A stretch of 64,000 nt of DNA, from NCBI GenBank assembly GCA_021442155.1, contig CM038222.1, positions 18,052,923 through 18,116,922 on the forward strand, given 5' to 3'. Below the pieces are notes generated by a model that saw nothing but the letters and a program-made list of their open reading frames with translations, was not told the origin of the DNA and did no database searches. Origin of the DNA: Cymbidium sinense (Eukaryota > Streptophyta > Magnoliopsida > Asparagales > Orchidaceae). A program made the translations under genes and the position numbers. Position 1 is the stretch's first letter. Each line of letters opens with the position of its first letter. This document shows positions 1 through 12,140 of the stretch, piece after piece.

Positions 1-2214
1 TAGGGTTTGATTTAGTTTAGGTTTAGGAGTTTAGGTTTAGGTTTAGGATTTAGGGTTGTAGGTTTAGTGTTTAGGGTTTAGGATTAGTTTAGGGTTTAAG
101 GTTTAGGGTTAGTTTTAGGGTTTAGGGTTTAGGGTTTAGGATTTAGGGTTTAGGGTTTAGGGTTTTTTTTAAAATTAAGTAAACTGATAAGTTTAGATTA
201 TTTAGTTTATTTTTTATTTATTTTACTTTTTATTTTTTTTGTTTAGTTTAGTTTATTTATTTTAGATTTATTTATTTTAGTTTAAGTTTTTTATTTTAGT
301 TTTTTTGGTTTAGGTTTAAGTTTATGTTTATTTTTTTGGTTTATTTTATTTTTATTTCATTTTTTAGGTTTTGGCATAATTTTTTATTTTTAGTTTTAGG
401 TTTAGGTTTTTATTTTATTTTTTTAGGTTTAGGTTTTAGGTTTTTATTTTCGATTTATTTTTAGGTTTTATTTTTTAGTTTACATTTAGGTTTAATTTTA
501 GTTTATTTAATTTTATTTAGTTTAGGTTTAGGTTTAGTGTTTTGTTTATTTTAGGTTTTGGTTTTGGTTTTATTTATTTTAGTTTAGTTTATTTTAGTGT
601 AGGTTTAGTTTTATTTTATTTTTATTTTAGGTTTAAGTTTTTTTTAGTTTAGGGTTTAGGTTTTAGTTTAGGGTTTAAGGTTTTGGTTTTTTTTTTCTAA
701 GAGAGAACAAATTCAGAATCAACATTTCTTCTTTTTGATTTCATCAATCAAGTAACACACCAAATTTTCTAAGACATAAGTGACGACATAGATAAAAAAT
801 GAGCATGCATAGAGCAAATCAAAAACCCTAGATAACTAGAACCGTCTCTAATGTAAATACACAGTTCCATAAGCAGCAGATCAGATCAGGCGTTCTTCAA
901 TTTCTCCAGTTCCCATTAGGACCACCACAGCCTCTCGAATAGCAGGATCCACCATCATATCCTCGATTTCACCCTCCTCCACCACCATGGTTGTATCCTC
1001 CATCTCTTCTCCCTCCACCATAATCACCTATACTCTGACCACCACCTCCATATCCACTAGAACCTCTAGATCCCTCACCACCACTATGATAACCACCACC
1101 TCTGCCTTCCTCACCCAGATCTTGCTTAGCCTTGTGATGTTCCTACCATCAAAGCCCATTCTTAGGGTTTAGGTTTAGGTCTATTAGGTTTTAGGGTTTA
1201 GGTTTATTTTTTAATTTATTTAGTGACTTTAGGTTTAGGTTTAGGTTTAGGGTTTGGGGTTTAAGTTTTAGGGTTTAGCATGAGGGATTAGGGTTTAGGG
1301 TTTAGCATTTAGGGTTTTAGGATTTACGCTTTTAAGGTTTAGGGCTTAGGGTTTAGTTTATTTTTTATTTTTTTTTAATTTTAGGTTTAGGTTTAGGTTT
1401 TTATTTTACTTTATTTTATTTAGGTTAAAGTTTATTTATATTTTTTATTTAGTTTAGGTTTAAGTTTTTAAGTTTTTAGGGTTTAGTGTTTAGGGTTTAG
1501 GGTTTATGGTTTAAGGTTTGGGATTTTAGGGTTTAGTGTTTTATGGTTTAGGGTTTAGGGTTTGGTGTTTAAGCTTTAACATTTAGGATTTAGGGTTTAG
1601 GGTTTAGGGTTAGCTTTGGGTTTATGGTTGGTTTAGGGTTTAGGGTTTAGGCTTTAGGGTTTAGGGTTTTTAAGGTTTAGGGTTTAGGGTTAGTTTAGTA
1701 TTTAGGGTTTAGGGTTTAGGGTTTAGGGTTTAGGTTTAGGTTTAGTTAGTTAGGTTTAGGTTTAAGTTTAGGATATAAGTTTAGGTTGTAGGTATAGAGT
1801 TGAAGTTTAACATTGGTTTTAGGTAAAGGGGTTTAAGATTAGGATTTAGGGTTTAAGGTTTAGTGTTTAGGGTTTGGGTTTTATAAATTAAAGTAAAGAT
1901 ATTTAATTTTATTTAGTTTATTTTTTAATTATTTTAGTTTATTTTATTTTTTATTTTTATTTAGGTCTTTTTCTATTTTTTATTTAACTTAGTTTATTTT
2001 ATTTTAGGTTTATTTCTTTTAGTTTAGGTTTTTTATTTTAGTTTATTTTGTAGTTTAGGTTTAGGTTTATGTTTATTTTTTATTTTTATTTTATTTTTAT
2101 TTTATTATTTAGGTTTTAGTTTTATGTTTTATTTTTATTTTTAGATTTTGGTTTAGGTTTTTATTTTATTTTTTGGTTTTGGTTTTAGGTTTTTATTTTA
2201 GATTAATTTTTAGG
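1..2214 (-). repeat. Degenerate telomere-type array (TTTAGGG on + strand)
   Basis: Blocks of TTTAGGG and close variants (about 1-160, 640-695, 1162-1350, 1470-1890) alternate with AT-rich blocks built of TTTATTTTAGG-like words (about 180-640, 1350-1460, 1890-2214). The CCCTAAA sense is on the minus strand. The heavy degeneracy argues for an interstitial array rather than a live chromosome end. A linker around 165-200 (a T-run next to AATTAAGTAAACTGATAAG) is the reverse complement of linkers seen near 17495, 53505 and 55085, so this is the same higher-order repeat as the other arrays in the window, inverted. It contains one glycine-rich-protein pseudogene. Confidence 0.9.
697..1161 (-). pseudogene. 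Glycine-rich RNA-binding protein 3'-end pseudogene, copy 1
   Basis: Read on the minus strand this is the 3' part of a plant GRP7/GRP8-like gene: a trace of the end of the RRM (N-I-T), then a Gly-rich tail with repeated GYGGG, RSSGG-like and GGYNHGGGGG words, ending near N-W-R-N and a stop at about 899, followed by about 200 bp that looks like 3' UTR and an A-run. Full-length family members bind RNA through an N-terminal RRM; that domain is absent. A stop follows the GGGGG stretch, and the residues after N-I-T are deleted. The 5' junction (CCCTAAGAATGGG) and the 3' junction (A-run, then CCTTAAACCC) are the same as in the three other copies. Not expected to be functional. Confidence 0.8.
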
Positions 2215-2314
2215 NNNNNNNNNNNNNNNNNNNNNNNNNNNNNNNNNNNNNNNNNNNNNNNNNNNNNNNNNNNNNNNNNNNNNNNNNNNNNNNNNNNNNN
2301 NNNNNNNNNNNNNN
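2215..2314. other. Assembly gap of exactly 100 N
   Basis: One hundred N bases, the usual placeholder for a gap of unknown size. The telomere-like DNA is TTTAGGG-oriented to the left and CCCTAAA-oriented to the right, so the strand switch falls at or near this join and may be a scaffolding product. Confidence 0.99.
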
Positions 2315-4215
2315 AGCCTTGAAGCCACCAGGCCACTGAAAATCACAAAACTGAAGCCTAAACTACAAACCAAATAAAATAAATAAAAATAAAATGTAAA
2401 TAAATAAAATAAAATAAAATTAAAAAACTTAATTAAAACTAAAGCTGCAAAAATAAAATAAAATAAATAAAAAATAAATAAAATAAAATATAAACCTAAA
2501 GCTAGCTAAAAAATAAAATAGACCTAAGAATAAAACTAAATTAAAAATAAAAATAAAAAATAAAATAAATAAATAAAATAAAATAAAAATTAAATAAAAC
2601 CTAACAAAAAATAAACCTAATGATGAAACAAAAAATAAATAAAAATTAAAACTTAAAAAAAAAAACTAAAATAAAAATAATAATAAAATAAACAAAATAA
2701 AATAAATCTAAACCTAAACTAAAATAAACTAAACTAAAATAAATAAAATCTAAACCTAAAAATAAAATAAACTAAATCTAAACCAAAACCTAAACTAAAT
2801 AAAATAAAATAAACTAAAAATAAACCTAAACTAAGTTAAAAAATAAAACCTAAAATAAACCTAAAATTAAAAAACTTAAATCTATAAAATAAAATAAAAC
2901 CTAATCTTGAACCTAAAATAAAAATATAACCTAAACCTAAAATAAAATAAAAAATAAAACTCAACTAAAAATAAATAAAAAATAAACTAAGATAAAAAAT
3001 ATAAAATATATAAACTAAAAATAAAATAAAAAATAAACCTACATAAAATAAAATAAAATAAACTCAAATAAATTAAAATAAACTAAATAAACTTAAACTA
3101 ATCGATTAAATTTTTTTAAAACCCACCCTAAATCCTAAAACTAAACCTAAATCTTAAACCCTATACCTATAACCCTAAACCCCAAACCCTAAACCCTAAA
3201 ACCCTAAACTCTAAACCATAAACCCTAAACCCTAAAAGCCTAAACTCTAAACCTTGAACCCTAAACCCTAAACCCTAAAAGCCTAAACCCTAAAACTTAA
3301 ACCCTAAACTCTAAAAGCCTAAACCCTAGCCTAAATACTAACACTTAAACCCTAAACCCTGAACCCTAAAATCTACAACCCTAAACTCTAAACTCCAAAC
3401 ACACTAAACCCTAAACTAACCCAAAACCCTAAGAATGGATAGAACCTAGGGACATCACCACCAACTAGGCTCAATCTAGATCTGGCAGGTGGAGGTGAAG
3501 GTGGAGGTGGCAGTTATCACAATGGTGGTGGGGGATATGGAGGTTCTGGTGGATATGGAAGTGGTGGTCAAAGTAGTGGTTATGGAGAGGAGAGTTACAA
3601 ATGGTGGTGGTAAGAGAGGTCAAGGATTTGATGAAGGATCCTACTAATCAAGGGGTGAGGGTGGTTCTGATTTGAACTTGAGAAACTGAAGAACGATTGA
3701 TCTAATCTATTACTTATGAAACTATGTCTTTAGAGTAGAGATGGTTCTACTTATATAGGGTTTTTGATTTGCTCTATGGGTGCTTATTTATTATCTATGT
3801 CATCGCTTATGCCTTAGAAAACATGGGGTGCTACTTGGTTAATGAAATTAAAAAGAAGAAACATTGAATTTGAATTTTTCTATTAAAAAAACCTTAAACC
3901 CTAAACCCTAAACCATATACTAAAACTTAAACCCTAAACCTAAATCCTAAATGCTAAACCCTAAACCCTAAACCCTAAACCCTAAACCCTAAACCCTATA
4001 CCCTAAACCCTAAACCTTAAGCCCTAAAACCCTAAACTCTAAACCTTAAACCCTAAACCCAAAAACCATAAATCATAAATCCTAAAACCTACAATGCTAA
4101 ACTTTAAACCCTAAACACTAAACCCTAAACTAACCCTGAAACCTAAAACCTAAACTAACCCTAAACCTTAAACCCAAATTAACCCTAAACCCTAAACCCT
4201 AAACCATAAACCTTG
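2315..4215 (+). repeat. Degenerate telomere-type array (CCCTAAA on + strand)
   Basis: It begins with about 35 bp of unrelated sequence, then an AT-rich block of AAATAAA/CCTAAAC words (about 2355-3120), a short linker, a CCCTAAA block (about 3125-3430), a glycine-rich-protein pseudogene (3431-3891) and a second CCCTAAA block (3892-4215). At 4216 it changes abruptly to the AT-rich satellite; the same junction recurs at 62426. The order AT-rich block, linker, CCCTAAA block, pseudogene, CCCTAAA block matches the arrays at 52-56 kb. Confidence 0.9.
3431..3891 (+). pseudogene. Glycine-rich RNA-binding protein 3'-end pseudogene, copy 2
   Basis: Same fragment as at 697-1161, 53815-54300 and about 55310-55800, here on the plus strand. 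After the remnant of the RRM end (T-T-N) comes a TAG stop where the family has Glu (consensus N-E-A-Q-S-R), then A-Q-S-R and the Gly-rich tail. Further frameshifts and stops follow, for example a stop in the segment corresponding to SYYSRGG. The 3' UTR-like part ends with an A-run at about 3884-3891 that passes straight into CCTTAAACCC. Start and end match the other copies, so this is part of a repeated unit rather than an independent insertion. Confidence 0.8.
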
Positions 4216-5880
4216 AACAAAGATATCATTAGGAGTAGATCTAAAAAATAACCTAATCCTAACATAGTTATGGTAGCTAAAGAAAATGTCTTCAAGAGAC
4301 ATTCCCTTAATAATTATAGATTAAAATACCCTATATCTTATCCCAAAATCATATTATAATACCATATATTATAGTATAATGTAGCATCATATATTTGATC
4401 ATGTAGTGCTGTGTTTTTGGATGTTATAAGATTTTTCAAAATGTTTTAGTATATTATGGTATTATGCGCTATAGTCTATATTAATATAAATCATAAAAAT
4501 ATTGATTTAATAAATCATATGATGAAATTTGTTAAATTTGAAGTGGGAATTAGGTTGTAGTACTAAAGGAGTGCTACACCTCTTATATTCTAAAAAGTAA
4601 GAATTTATGTTCAAAATAAATATTATATGTTGTTGCATAGTATAACATCATATATCATAATATATTATTCCTCATTTTAAATTCTTTTAGTATTTTACAA
4701 TCATGCAGTTGAGCCTACACTAGCATTATTTATTAAAATGTTTATTTAGACTTTAAAATGGTAGAATTTGGCCAAACTCATAATGGGTAGAGCATGACAT
4801 CATAATATATTATTTCAATTTAAAATGTGTAAGTGATATGACTAAAATATATAGTTTTTTATTATTTAGACTAATTTTATTATTTTTATCTTAAGCAATC
4901 CTTTGTGATGTGATATGCAATATATTATAATATAATATGTTATAGCATATTATAATATAGGATGCCATAACAAAGTGTATCATCATGCATTATAGCATAC
5001 TATTGTGTTTTACTACTTATTGTTTAGCATATTTTAGTTTATTAGATGGTGTAGTAGAGTTTGTACTAGTATAATTCATAAAAATAATTTATAACTGAGA
5101 TGATGGATTTGCCAAAGTGAAAGTAACCTTTAGGGAACATCATTGGGGGTGTGCTATGGTGTCTCATTTAATCAAAAGAATGGAATTTTGAATACAAAAT
5201 AAAATGATCATTTTTCGACCAAATTTTAAAAATTTCTTGCATAAAGTGATTCATTTTAAGGTGTAATGTAAGATAATAAATAATATGCAAGCATATTAAA
5301 ATATAATGTACATAACAATATAACTTCACATATATATGAATGTGGTGGTATGTTAAATGTTATAGTACATTTTAGTATTTTACTTTACTTTTGTTATAAT
5401 ACATTGGGTCAAAACTCACAAAAATGTTAATTTGAAGGTTGAGATGAAAGAATTTGACCAAATTCATGGCACACACCAAGAAGCAACAACAAAATTATTC
5501 TATTTTGTACCATTTATAATAGAAAATAACAATTTTACATCCAAAATGACCTTTATTCATATATTGAGAAAATTTTATTATTTGTTCCTTTTAAATGATT
5601 CTAATGAAGTGTAATGTTAAATAATATATTATATTATAGCAAATTATAGTATAACATCATATATTATATTATAATATAGTATTATAGTTCACACTATAAT
5701 ATGTTTAGCATGATATTGTATAGTTAGTTTGAGCTTGCACCATCACAAATCATAAAATATTGATTATAATGTTAAGATGATGTAATTTAAAGGAATACAT
5801 TGTTAGTTTTTGGTTGAAGTATTAAAGGTGTTCATAAGAGATGAAATATGATTTGATGAGAATTCCATGTCAAGGACATG
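4216..5880. repeat. AT-rich satellite, tandem units of about 335 bp (left copy)
   Basis: A box resembling AATTCATAAAAATATTGATTTA followed by GAGATGATGGAATTTGG(C)CAAATT recurs near 4491, 4730, 5075, 5410 and 5745, giving spacings of about 240, 345, 335 and 335 bp. Between boxes lie words such as AGTATAATGTAGCATCATATAT and TTTAAGGTGTAATGTAAGAT. It follows the telomere-like array directly and runs without a visible break into the gypsy-like noncoding region at about 5880. A second copy fills 62426-64000, and the part equivalent to about 5226-6020 also occurs at 11335-12140. No coding potential; the 60-residue open frame near 5432 is incidental. Confidence 0.85.
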
Positions 5881-8040
5881 AGGGAGATCGTTAGAGAATC
5901 AAACATGCATTGGACATGACATGTGAGGGGTCTGTCGAGGGCATAGAAGAAGATAGGAGATAAGGTTTGAATTTGATTTGGTTATATGATTTATGGAAAG
6001 AAGATCCACTGGGTTAAGAATCTATAATCCACCGGATTAAGATGAAATCAACTTTAATTTATTTTATTTTAATTGATGGAGGCATATCTACTAGAGATAT
6101 GTGTCAGGGATTGGGTATATGAACCTTCCCCTAGGGAAGCAAGTTCACGCTATTTGCTCAAGATTAGGATTTGAATTTGATTTCATAGATTTGTTTGGGA
6201 TGTATCTCCGGGATAAGAGTTTGGTTAGATTTCATTGATTTAGACTCCAGGGGAGTTGGTTTAATTTAGTTCCACCGTGAAGGTTGGTTTTAAATTTGAT
6301 TTGTTTTTGACATGTTTATATATAAAGGGCTCCACTAGGGAGAAGAGTGTAATTTAAATCCATTGGGGAAAATTAGATTGGGTTTAATTTAATCTGAGTT
6401 AATGTATAGACTACCAGTGTGTGATGGACCCACTAAGAAGGGGCTATATCAACCTTGACCTACGTTAAGTTTACAAATCTAAAGGGATAGTCTACCTACT
6501 GTGGGGTAGAGCTAGCCAACCTAAGGGTTTTCGATGTGCAACTTGTGTGGAAGAATAGTAGACTTACATCTTCCAAAGCAAGAAATAACCAGGGTGACCT
6601 ATTGAATGCACACAACAAATCGAACTGACCTAGGAGACTGAGTGAATGCTATTAGAGACTTATGTCAACATAAATGTAGTCAAGATTAATTTTATCTTAA
6701 TTTCATTTCATTTAATATGGTTTGTTTGGTTTAGTTTGATTTTGAACTGAGGGCATATCCACTGAGAATGTGAGCTTGGTCAAATTTGATAGATTTAATT
6801 TATGGACCATGTCAGTGTACGATGGACCCACTAAGAAAAGGCTATATAGGACTTATCTTATCTTAGATTTACAAATCAAAGGGATAGTCTACTAGCGGGA
6901 GTAGAGCCAAATTTAAGGGGTTGCCTCTAATGGCTATTCTAAGAAAATGGTATAACTGACTTACATCTTCTAAAGCAGAGAAAAACCGCAGGAGTGACTT
7001 GTTAGTATCACAATAAATCAAACCCAACATAGGGGCGTCTACTAATTGAATGCCATTGAGAACTTATATCAACTCAAGAGTAGCCAAGCGATTCCTATAG
7101 GGAGTTTTGCTGACACTTCCCTAAAGATGATACTTGCTTGAAAAGGTACCGCTAGGTGTCCTCCTAATCCACAAGTATATTTTTTTTTATATGTTTATGG
7201 ACCCTATTGGTGTGCAAGGGACCAGACTAAGAAGGGGCTATGTCAGCCTTGACCTATCTTAGATTTGTTGGACCAAGGGAGAATCTACACATCTATATGG
7301 GTGGTTACTAAGAAAGGGGAACTATTCAATCCGATAGTAACCTGAGTAGTGTCTAAATGGGGTCACAAAGGATGTGATCCAAATATAGTTCCCACAAGGG
7401 AGGTGCCGCTAGGGCATTACCTTGAGCCATGGACAAGCATGTACAATGGCCAACCTAAGGAGAAAGCATAGTAAACTTACCGCCATGAGTGGTGTATCCA
7501 AAGGTGTGAGAACCAACCAACATAAGGTGTATCCATCGCATGAGTGGTGTATCCATTAGCATAGTGAGAACCAACCAACCTAAGGTGTCCTGGTGTGCAA
7601 TAATAAATCAAAAGCATGTAGGCTTATAACTTTCCAAGCAAAACTAATCATCGGATACCACATCAACGGACATGCTATCTCGACCTAGAGTGACTATTAA
7701 GCGGGATCCCCAAGGAAGGACTACAGACTTGAAGTAATCAAGAGGAAAGGAGCTATTGGGGACTTATCCTAAACCTTAAATATACTCAACCTAGTTAGTG
7801 CACAAAGGCTAATCCAAGAAGAAAGTGTAGCAAACTCATATCCTCTTAAATGAAGCCAACATGAAGGAGCTTACCAGACAATAAGGCCTACTCCAAACAA
7901 GGAGCTCATCGGTGTGTAGTGGCAAAGTAAGGAAGGAAAGCATAGCGGACTTACATCCTCCAAAGCGAATACCATTAGGGTGACACACTAGTAGGGTAGC
8001 ATGTCAACCCTAGAGCAACTACCATGTGAGTGTCATTGGG
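5881..8040 (-). mobile_element. Gypsy copy A, 3' noncoding region
   Basis: This region lies just downstream of the integrase remnant of copy A (minus strand). It aligns by eye with 29630-32200 of copy B, for example the shared words GGGTATATGAACCTTCC and GGCTATGTCAGCCTTGACC, and with part of 41090-41950 of copy C. It contains no protein-like frame. A recurring motif, roughly GTGCAATGGNCAA..GGAAGAAAGCATAG..GACTTACATCCTCCAAAGC, appears near 6528, 6915, 7440, 7595, 7800 and 7912. The left edge against the satellite is not sharp. The region joins directly to the integrase N-terminal part at about 8040, so the integrase core and C-terminus (present in B and C) have been deleted here. Confidence 0.65.
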
Positions 8041-9770
8041 TGGTTGTGTTGGACCATATCATGTATTTGACATTGGTGGCATCACTAGCAATATCTATGC
8101 AATCTTTGATCATCGATGGCCAGTAGTATCCTAGTCTTTTAATCTAGGCTTTCATCTTTGGACCAGATTGGTTGGCTCTACATAATCTTGAGTGTACCTT
8201 GATCATAATCTTAAGGGATTCATGCTTGTCTAAACAATGTAACCATATATGATTGAAAGACCATCGGTACAAGACACCATCAACAAGAGTGTAGGTAAGT
8301 ACTTTTGCTTCATCTCATAGGCTTGGGACTTCCCTTGAGGTAGTTTCCCTTTATTTAGGCAATCCATGAATGGTTTCCTCCAATCTAACTCCTCATCCTT
8401 CTTGGCAATGATGACCTCCCCATGAAGAGAGTACCTTTTAATGAGTTTAATATCAACAAGGGATAAGAATTATCTATTTTAAACCTTTATTGATATGGAC
8501 TCATCCTCCAAACATGCCAACTCCTTGGTAAGCTTGGCTAAAGACTATGCTACAACATTCTCTCCTTGAGGATTCTTAAAAATGGTAACCTCTGGTATTT
8601 AGGCTAACAACTCTATGGTGTACTTGTGGTAGTGATAGAGCTTAGGATTTTTAAATTTATAATACCCAGTGATTTGGTTGATAACTAGCTGAGAACCCCT
8701 AAAGATGTTGTTGTTCTGGATGCTTAGAGTAACGGCTAACTCCAGACGACAATCAGATCCTCATATTCAACTTCATTATTGGTGCAAGGATTGGAAAGAT
8801 GATATAATGAATCTCACAACATCATGGTCTAGAGTTAAGAGATCTATTCCTACCCCTGCCTTTCCTGGAATAGTAGATTGTGGTTCTTCTCCTCCTTAAG
8901 AGAAAGAAAAACCATCAAAGTACATCTCATAGTGGTGAATGCTAGTATCCCTTAAGTTCATAATTTTTTCATCAGGGAGATCATCACTAAGAGAAGAGTT
9001 AGCATGAAATGGGTGTGCTGCCAAGAAATCTACTAGTGCTTATCCTTTCATCGCATGGAGGGGTATGATAGTAATGTCAAACTGTGAGAGGATCATGGAT
9101 CATCATGCCAACCATCCAGAAAGCATCGGCCATGTCATTAGATACTTTAGTAGACTAATACTAGAGATTAAGTTCACCTTATGCGAAAGCATGTAATGAT
9201 GTAGCTTTTGGGATGTAAAGATTAAAGCTAGGCATGCTTCTCAATGGGTGGATAATTAGCCTCAATAGGGATTAGATGACAGCTGAGGTAGTAAGGTGCA
9301 TTTTCCTTCCCTTCATTATTGGCATGGGCTAACAAAGCACCAAAGGATTCATCTAATGTAATAGTGTAATGTATGAGTAGCTTGCCCAGGATAGGGGCTG
9401 CTAGAATTGGTGGTGTCATCATGTAATGCTTGATGTCTTCGAAGGCATCCTCACACTTGTCATTCCACTTGACCTTGGCATTCTTTTTGGTAAGTATTGA
9501 GAGTAGCTGACATCTTCCTGATATATTAGATATAAAGCATGTTAGATATGCCAACCGCTTTTAGAATGATCTAAGTTGAGTTAAACTTTTAGGGGGTGGA
9601 ATTTTTAATATCGGCTTGATCTTCTCCGGATCGATTTTGATTCCTTGGTGTTGAACAACAAACCCAAAGAAATTCTCTGAAAGCTACTTTGAATGCTCAC
9701 TTCAGGGGGTTCAATTTGAAGTTATATTGACTTAACTATTTGAAAACTACTCTCAAGTCAAAGAGATGAT
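8041..9770 (-). pseudogene. Gypsy copy A pol remnant (RT end, RNase H, aRNase H, integrase start)
   Basis: Reading down the minus strand: a late RT segment (FKLNPLK, then a FLGFVVQHQGIKIDP-like stretch, about 9600-9730); the connection and RNase H with FISNISGRCQ and ALLAHANNEGKENAPYYLS (9228-9554); a second, archaeal-type RNase H with SQLVINQITGYYK and KLYHYHKY (about 8460-8950); and the integrase zinc-finger side with LGYYWPSMIKDC (about 8110). This order is that of Tat/Ogre-group Ty3/gypsy elements. Many stops and frameshifts break it. The RT catalytic YxDD is missing because an LTR-like unit begins at about 9771. The integrase stops near 8041, where 3' noncoding DNA takes over. Confidence 0.8.
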
Positions 9771-9959
9771 TTTATGTTAGAAGGTTAACCATAGGATTAA
9801 TTTATGCCTTAGGGATTAAGATAATCTGCCTACCCTACAAACAAAATGTAATCCATGTTCACCTTCTCAAACCAAACCTCAAGCTCAATTTAAACATCAA
9901 ATTCAAATCCAAATCTAAACCCAAATTCCAAAACCAAATGATTGAAGCCCATGATCAAA

Positions 9960-10056
9960 TCCAAACTTGAAACCCTTCCTAAGCCATGACCTATCCCATG
10001 GACTTAGCCAAATCTTAATCCAAATCAATCCAAAATCAATTGATTTTCACGTAATA

Positions 10057-10148
<92 letters not shown>

Positions 10149-10560
10149 CATTGTCCTAAATATAAATCAAATCTACATTCAAATGATTAAAACTAAATCT
10201 ATCTAAATCAAATTAAATCAAAAACCTTCCTAAGCCATATGACCTATCCCATAGATTTATCCAAATCTTAATCCAAATCAAGTCAAACTCAATTGACTTT
10301 ATCATAAATCAATCATATTTTCAATCATCTTCACAAATTTAAATAAAATATATATTCAAATCATCAAAACTAAATCAAACCAAATCAAAATTCAAACCTA
10401 AGCCACATGACCCAACTCAATGGACTTAGCCAAATTCCTTCATTCCAAAACACAAAATCAATTTATTTTCTCATGAATCAATCATACCTTCAATCATATT
10501 CATAAATATAAATGAAATCTTCAATCATCAAACTAACCAAAATCAACCCAACTCAAACCC
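9960..10560 (+). repeat. Tandem repeat of about 175 bp inside LTR-like unit A
   Basis: About three units, each with a word like CCTAAGCCATATGACCTAT and later an ATCAATCATA..TTCAATCAT stretch, start near 9975, 10222 and 10395. The first carries a (TA)n expansion. The reverse complement matches the four-unit array at 40220-40930 in unit C. Confidence 0.6.
10060..10142. repeat. (TA)n microsatellite, about 40 units
   Basis: An uninterrupted TA run inside the first tandem unit of the LTR-like region. The matching unit-C repeats have only a short ATATATATGAATAT there, so this is a local expansion. The apparent Ile-Tyr-rich open frame across it is an artefact. Confidence 0.97.
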
Positions 10561-11334
10561 AACTTAACCCTTTTGACTTGAAATGTTCAAATGAACCAAA
10601 ATCCATTTGAACCCAAGATAATTGCAATTGAATTTATTTATAAATCCCAAATACATATATAAACTCAACTAATTCAAACTCAACCCAAAATCAAGCCAGT
10701 TAAACCCCATTGGTCCACTTGACCCAAAGTGGCCAATTTGACCTATTTGAGCCAAGTTTTAATCCTACCCAAATTGGATTGAACCAAGCCCATGAAAACC
10801 TCCCATCATGATTGTTCATCACCCTAGGTTGAGCAATTATCACAAATTGGGTCAAAGCAAGTCCATCCCTTAACCCATATGAACCAAAACTGGCCAAATT
10901 GTAACCTAAGCCAAATCCCTTGAAACCAATGATTCAGACCAAATCAAAGTCAATATTTGAATATGACTTGACCCCTAATTGAGTCTAACCCAATTGACCC
11001 TCTTGACCTAGGTTGACTCAAATTGACATAAAAGACCAAATTGGTTCAAATTAAAATATAAATAAAATTTATTGTAAGCAATGTCTCATGTTCATTCCAA
11101 ATTGATTGTTGAACTTGACCAAAGCCATGATTGGACCCAATTGAACCCATTTACCTAGTAAGCCCAAATTGACCTAAAGGTTCAAGTAGGCCTAAATCAA
11201 AACCAAATCCAAATTAATTGAAACCAAAGCCTACAATCATCTTCATTTGGTCAACTAAAACCAAACTAACACCCAACCCAAGATAATTTGGCCAATTTGG
11301 TCAAATTGGTCAACTTAACCCATTTGACCCAAAT

Positions 11335-12140
11335 TTTTTTGCTTAAAGTGATTCATTTTAAGGTGTAATGTAAGATAATATATTATATAAAAGCATATTA
11401 AAATATAATGTGCATAACAATATAACTTCACATATATATGGATGTGGTGGTGTGTTACTAAATGTTATTGTACATTTTAGTATATTTTACTTTTGTTATA
11501 ATACATTGGGTCAAAACTCACAAAAATGTTAGTTTGAAGGTTGAGATGGAAGAATTTGACCAAATTCATGGTACACACCAAGAATCAACACCAAAATTAT
11601 GCTATTTTATACCATTTCTAATAGAAAATTAACAATTTTACATCAAAAATGAACATTATTCATATATTGAGAAAATTTTGTTATTTGTTCCTTTTTAAGT
11701 GATTCTAATGAGGTGTAATGTTAGATGATATATTATATTATAGCAAATTATAGTATAACAACATATATTATAATATAATATAGTGTTATAATTCACACTA
11801 TAATAAGTTTAGCATGATATTGTATAATTAGTTTGAGCTTGCACCATCACAAATCATAAAATATTGATTATAATGTTAAGATGATGTAATTTGAAGGAAT
11901 ACATTATTAGGCCTTTGGTTGAAGTTTTAAAGGTGTGCATAAGAGAAGAAATAACATATGATGATAATTCCATGTCAAGGAAATGAAGAGAGATCCATTA
12001 GGGGATCAGACATGCATTGGACATGACATGTGAAGGGTCTATGTCGAGGGCATAGAGGAAATAAATCTGCTTGGGATAAGGTTTGAATTTGATTTGATTA
12101 TATGATTTATGGAAAGAAGGTCCACTGGGGATAAGAATCT
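11335..12140 (+). repeat. Fragment of AT-rich satellite inside LTR-like unit A
   Basis: About 805 bp closely matching about 5226-6020, including the switch from satellite into the gypsy-like noncoding sequence (GGACATGACATGTGA). It is bracketed by a near-identical direct repeat of about 77 bp: 11257-11334 and 12140-12216, both containing GGTCAAATTGGTCAACTTAA. At the left join the host GACCCAAAT and the satellite GACCAAATTTT share microhomology. That favours a template switch or unequal exchange over transposition, since a 77-bp target duplication would be exceptional. Confidence 0.75.

Noticed and set aside
697..1161. Functional glycine-rich RNA-binding protein gene
   Set aside because: No RRM, internal stops, and fixed truncation in all copies; parent gene not in the window.
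1..2214. True chromosome end (functional telomere)
   Set aside because: Repeats are highly degenerate, mixed with AT-rich blocks and a pseudogene, change strand at the gap, and recur inside the window; they are interstitial.
9967..10206. Ile-Tyr repeat protein
   Set aside because: Produced only by the (TA)n microsatellite.
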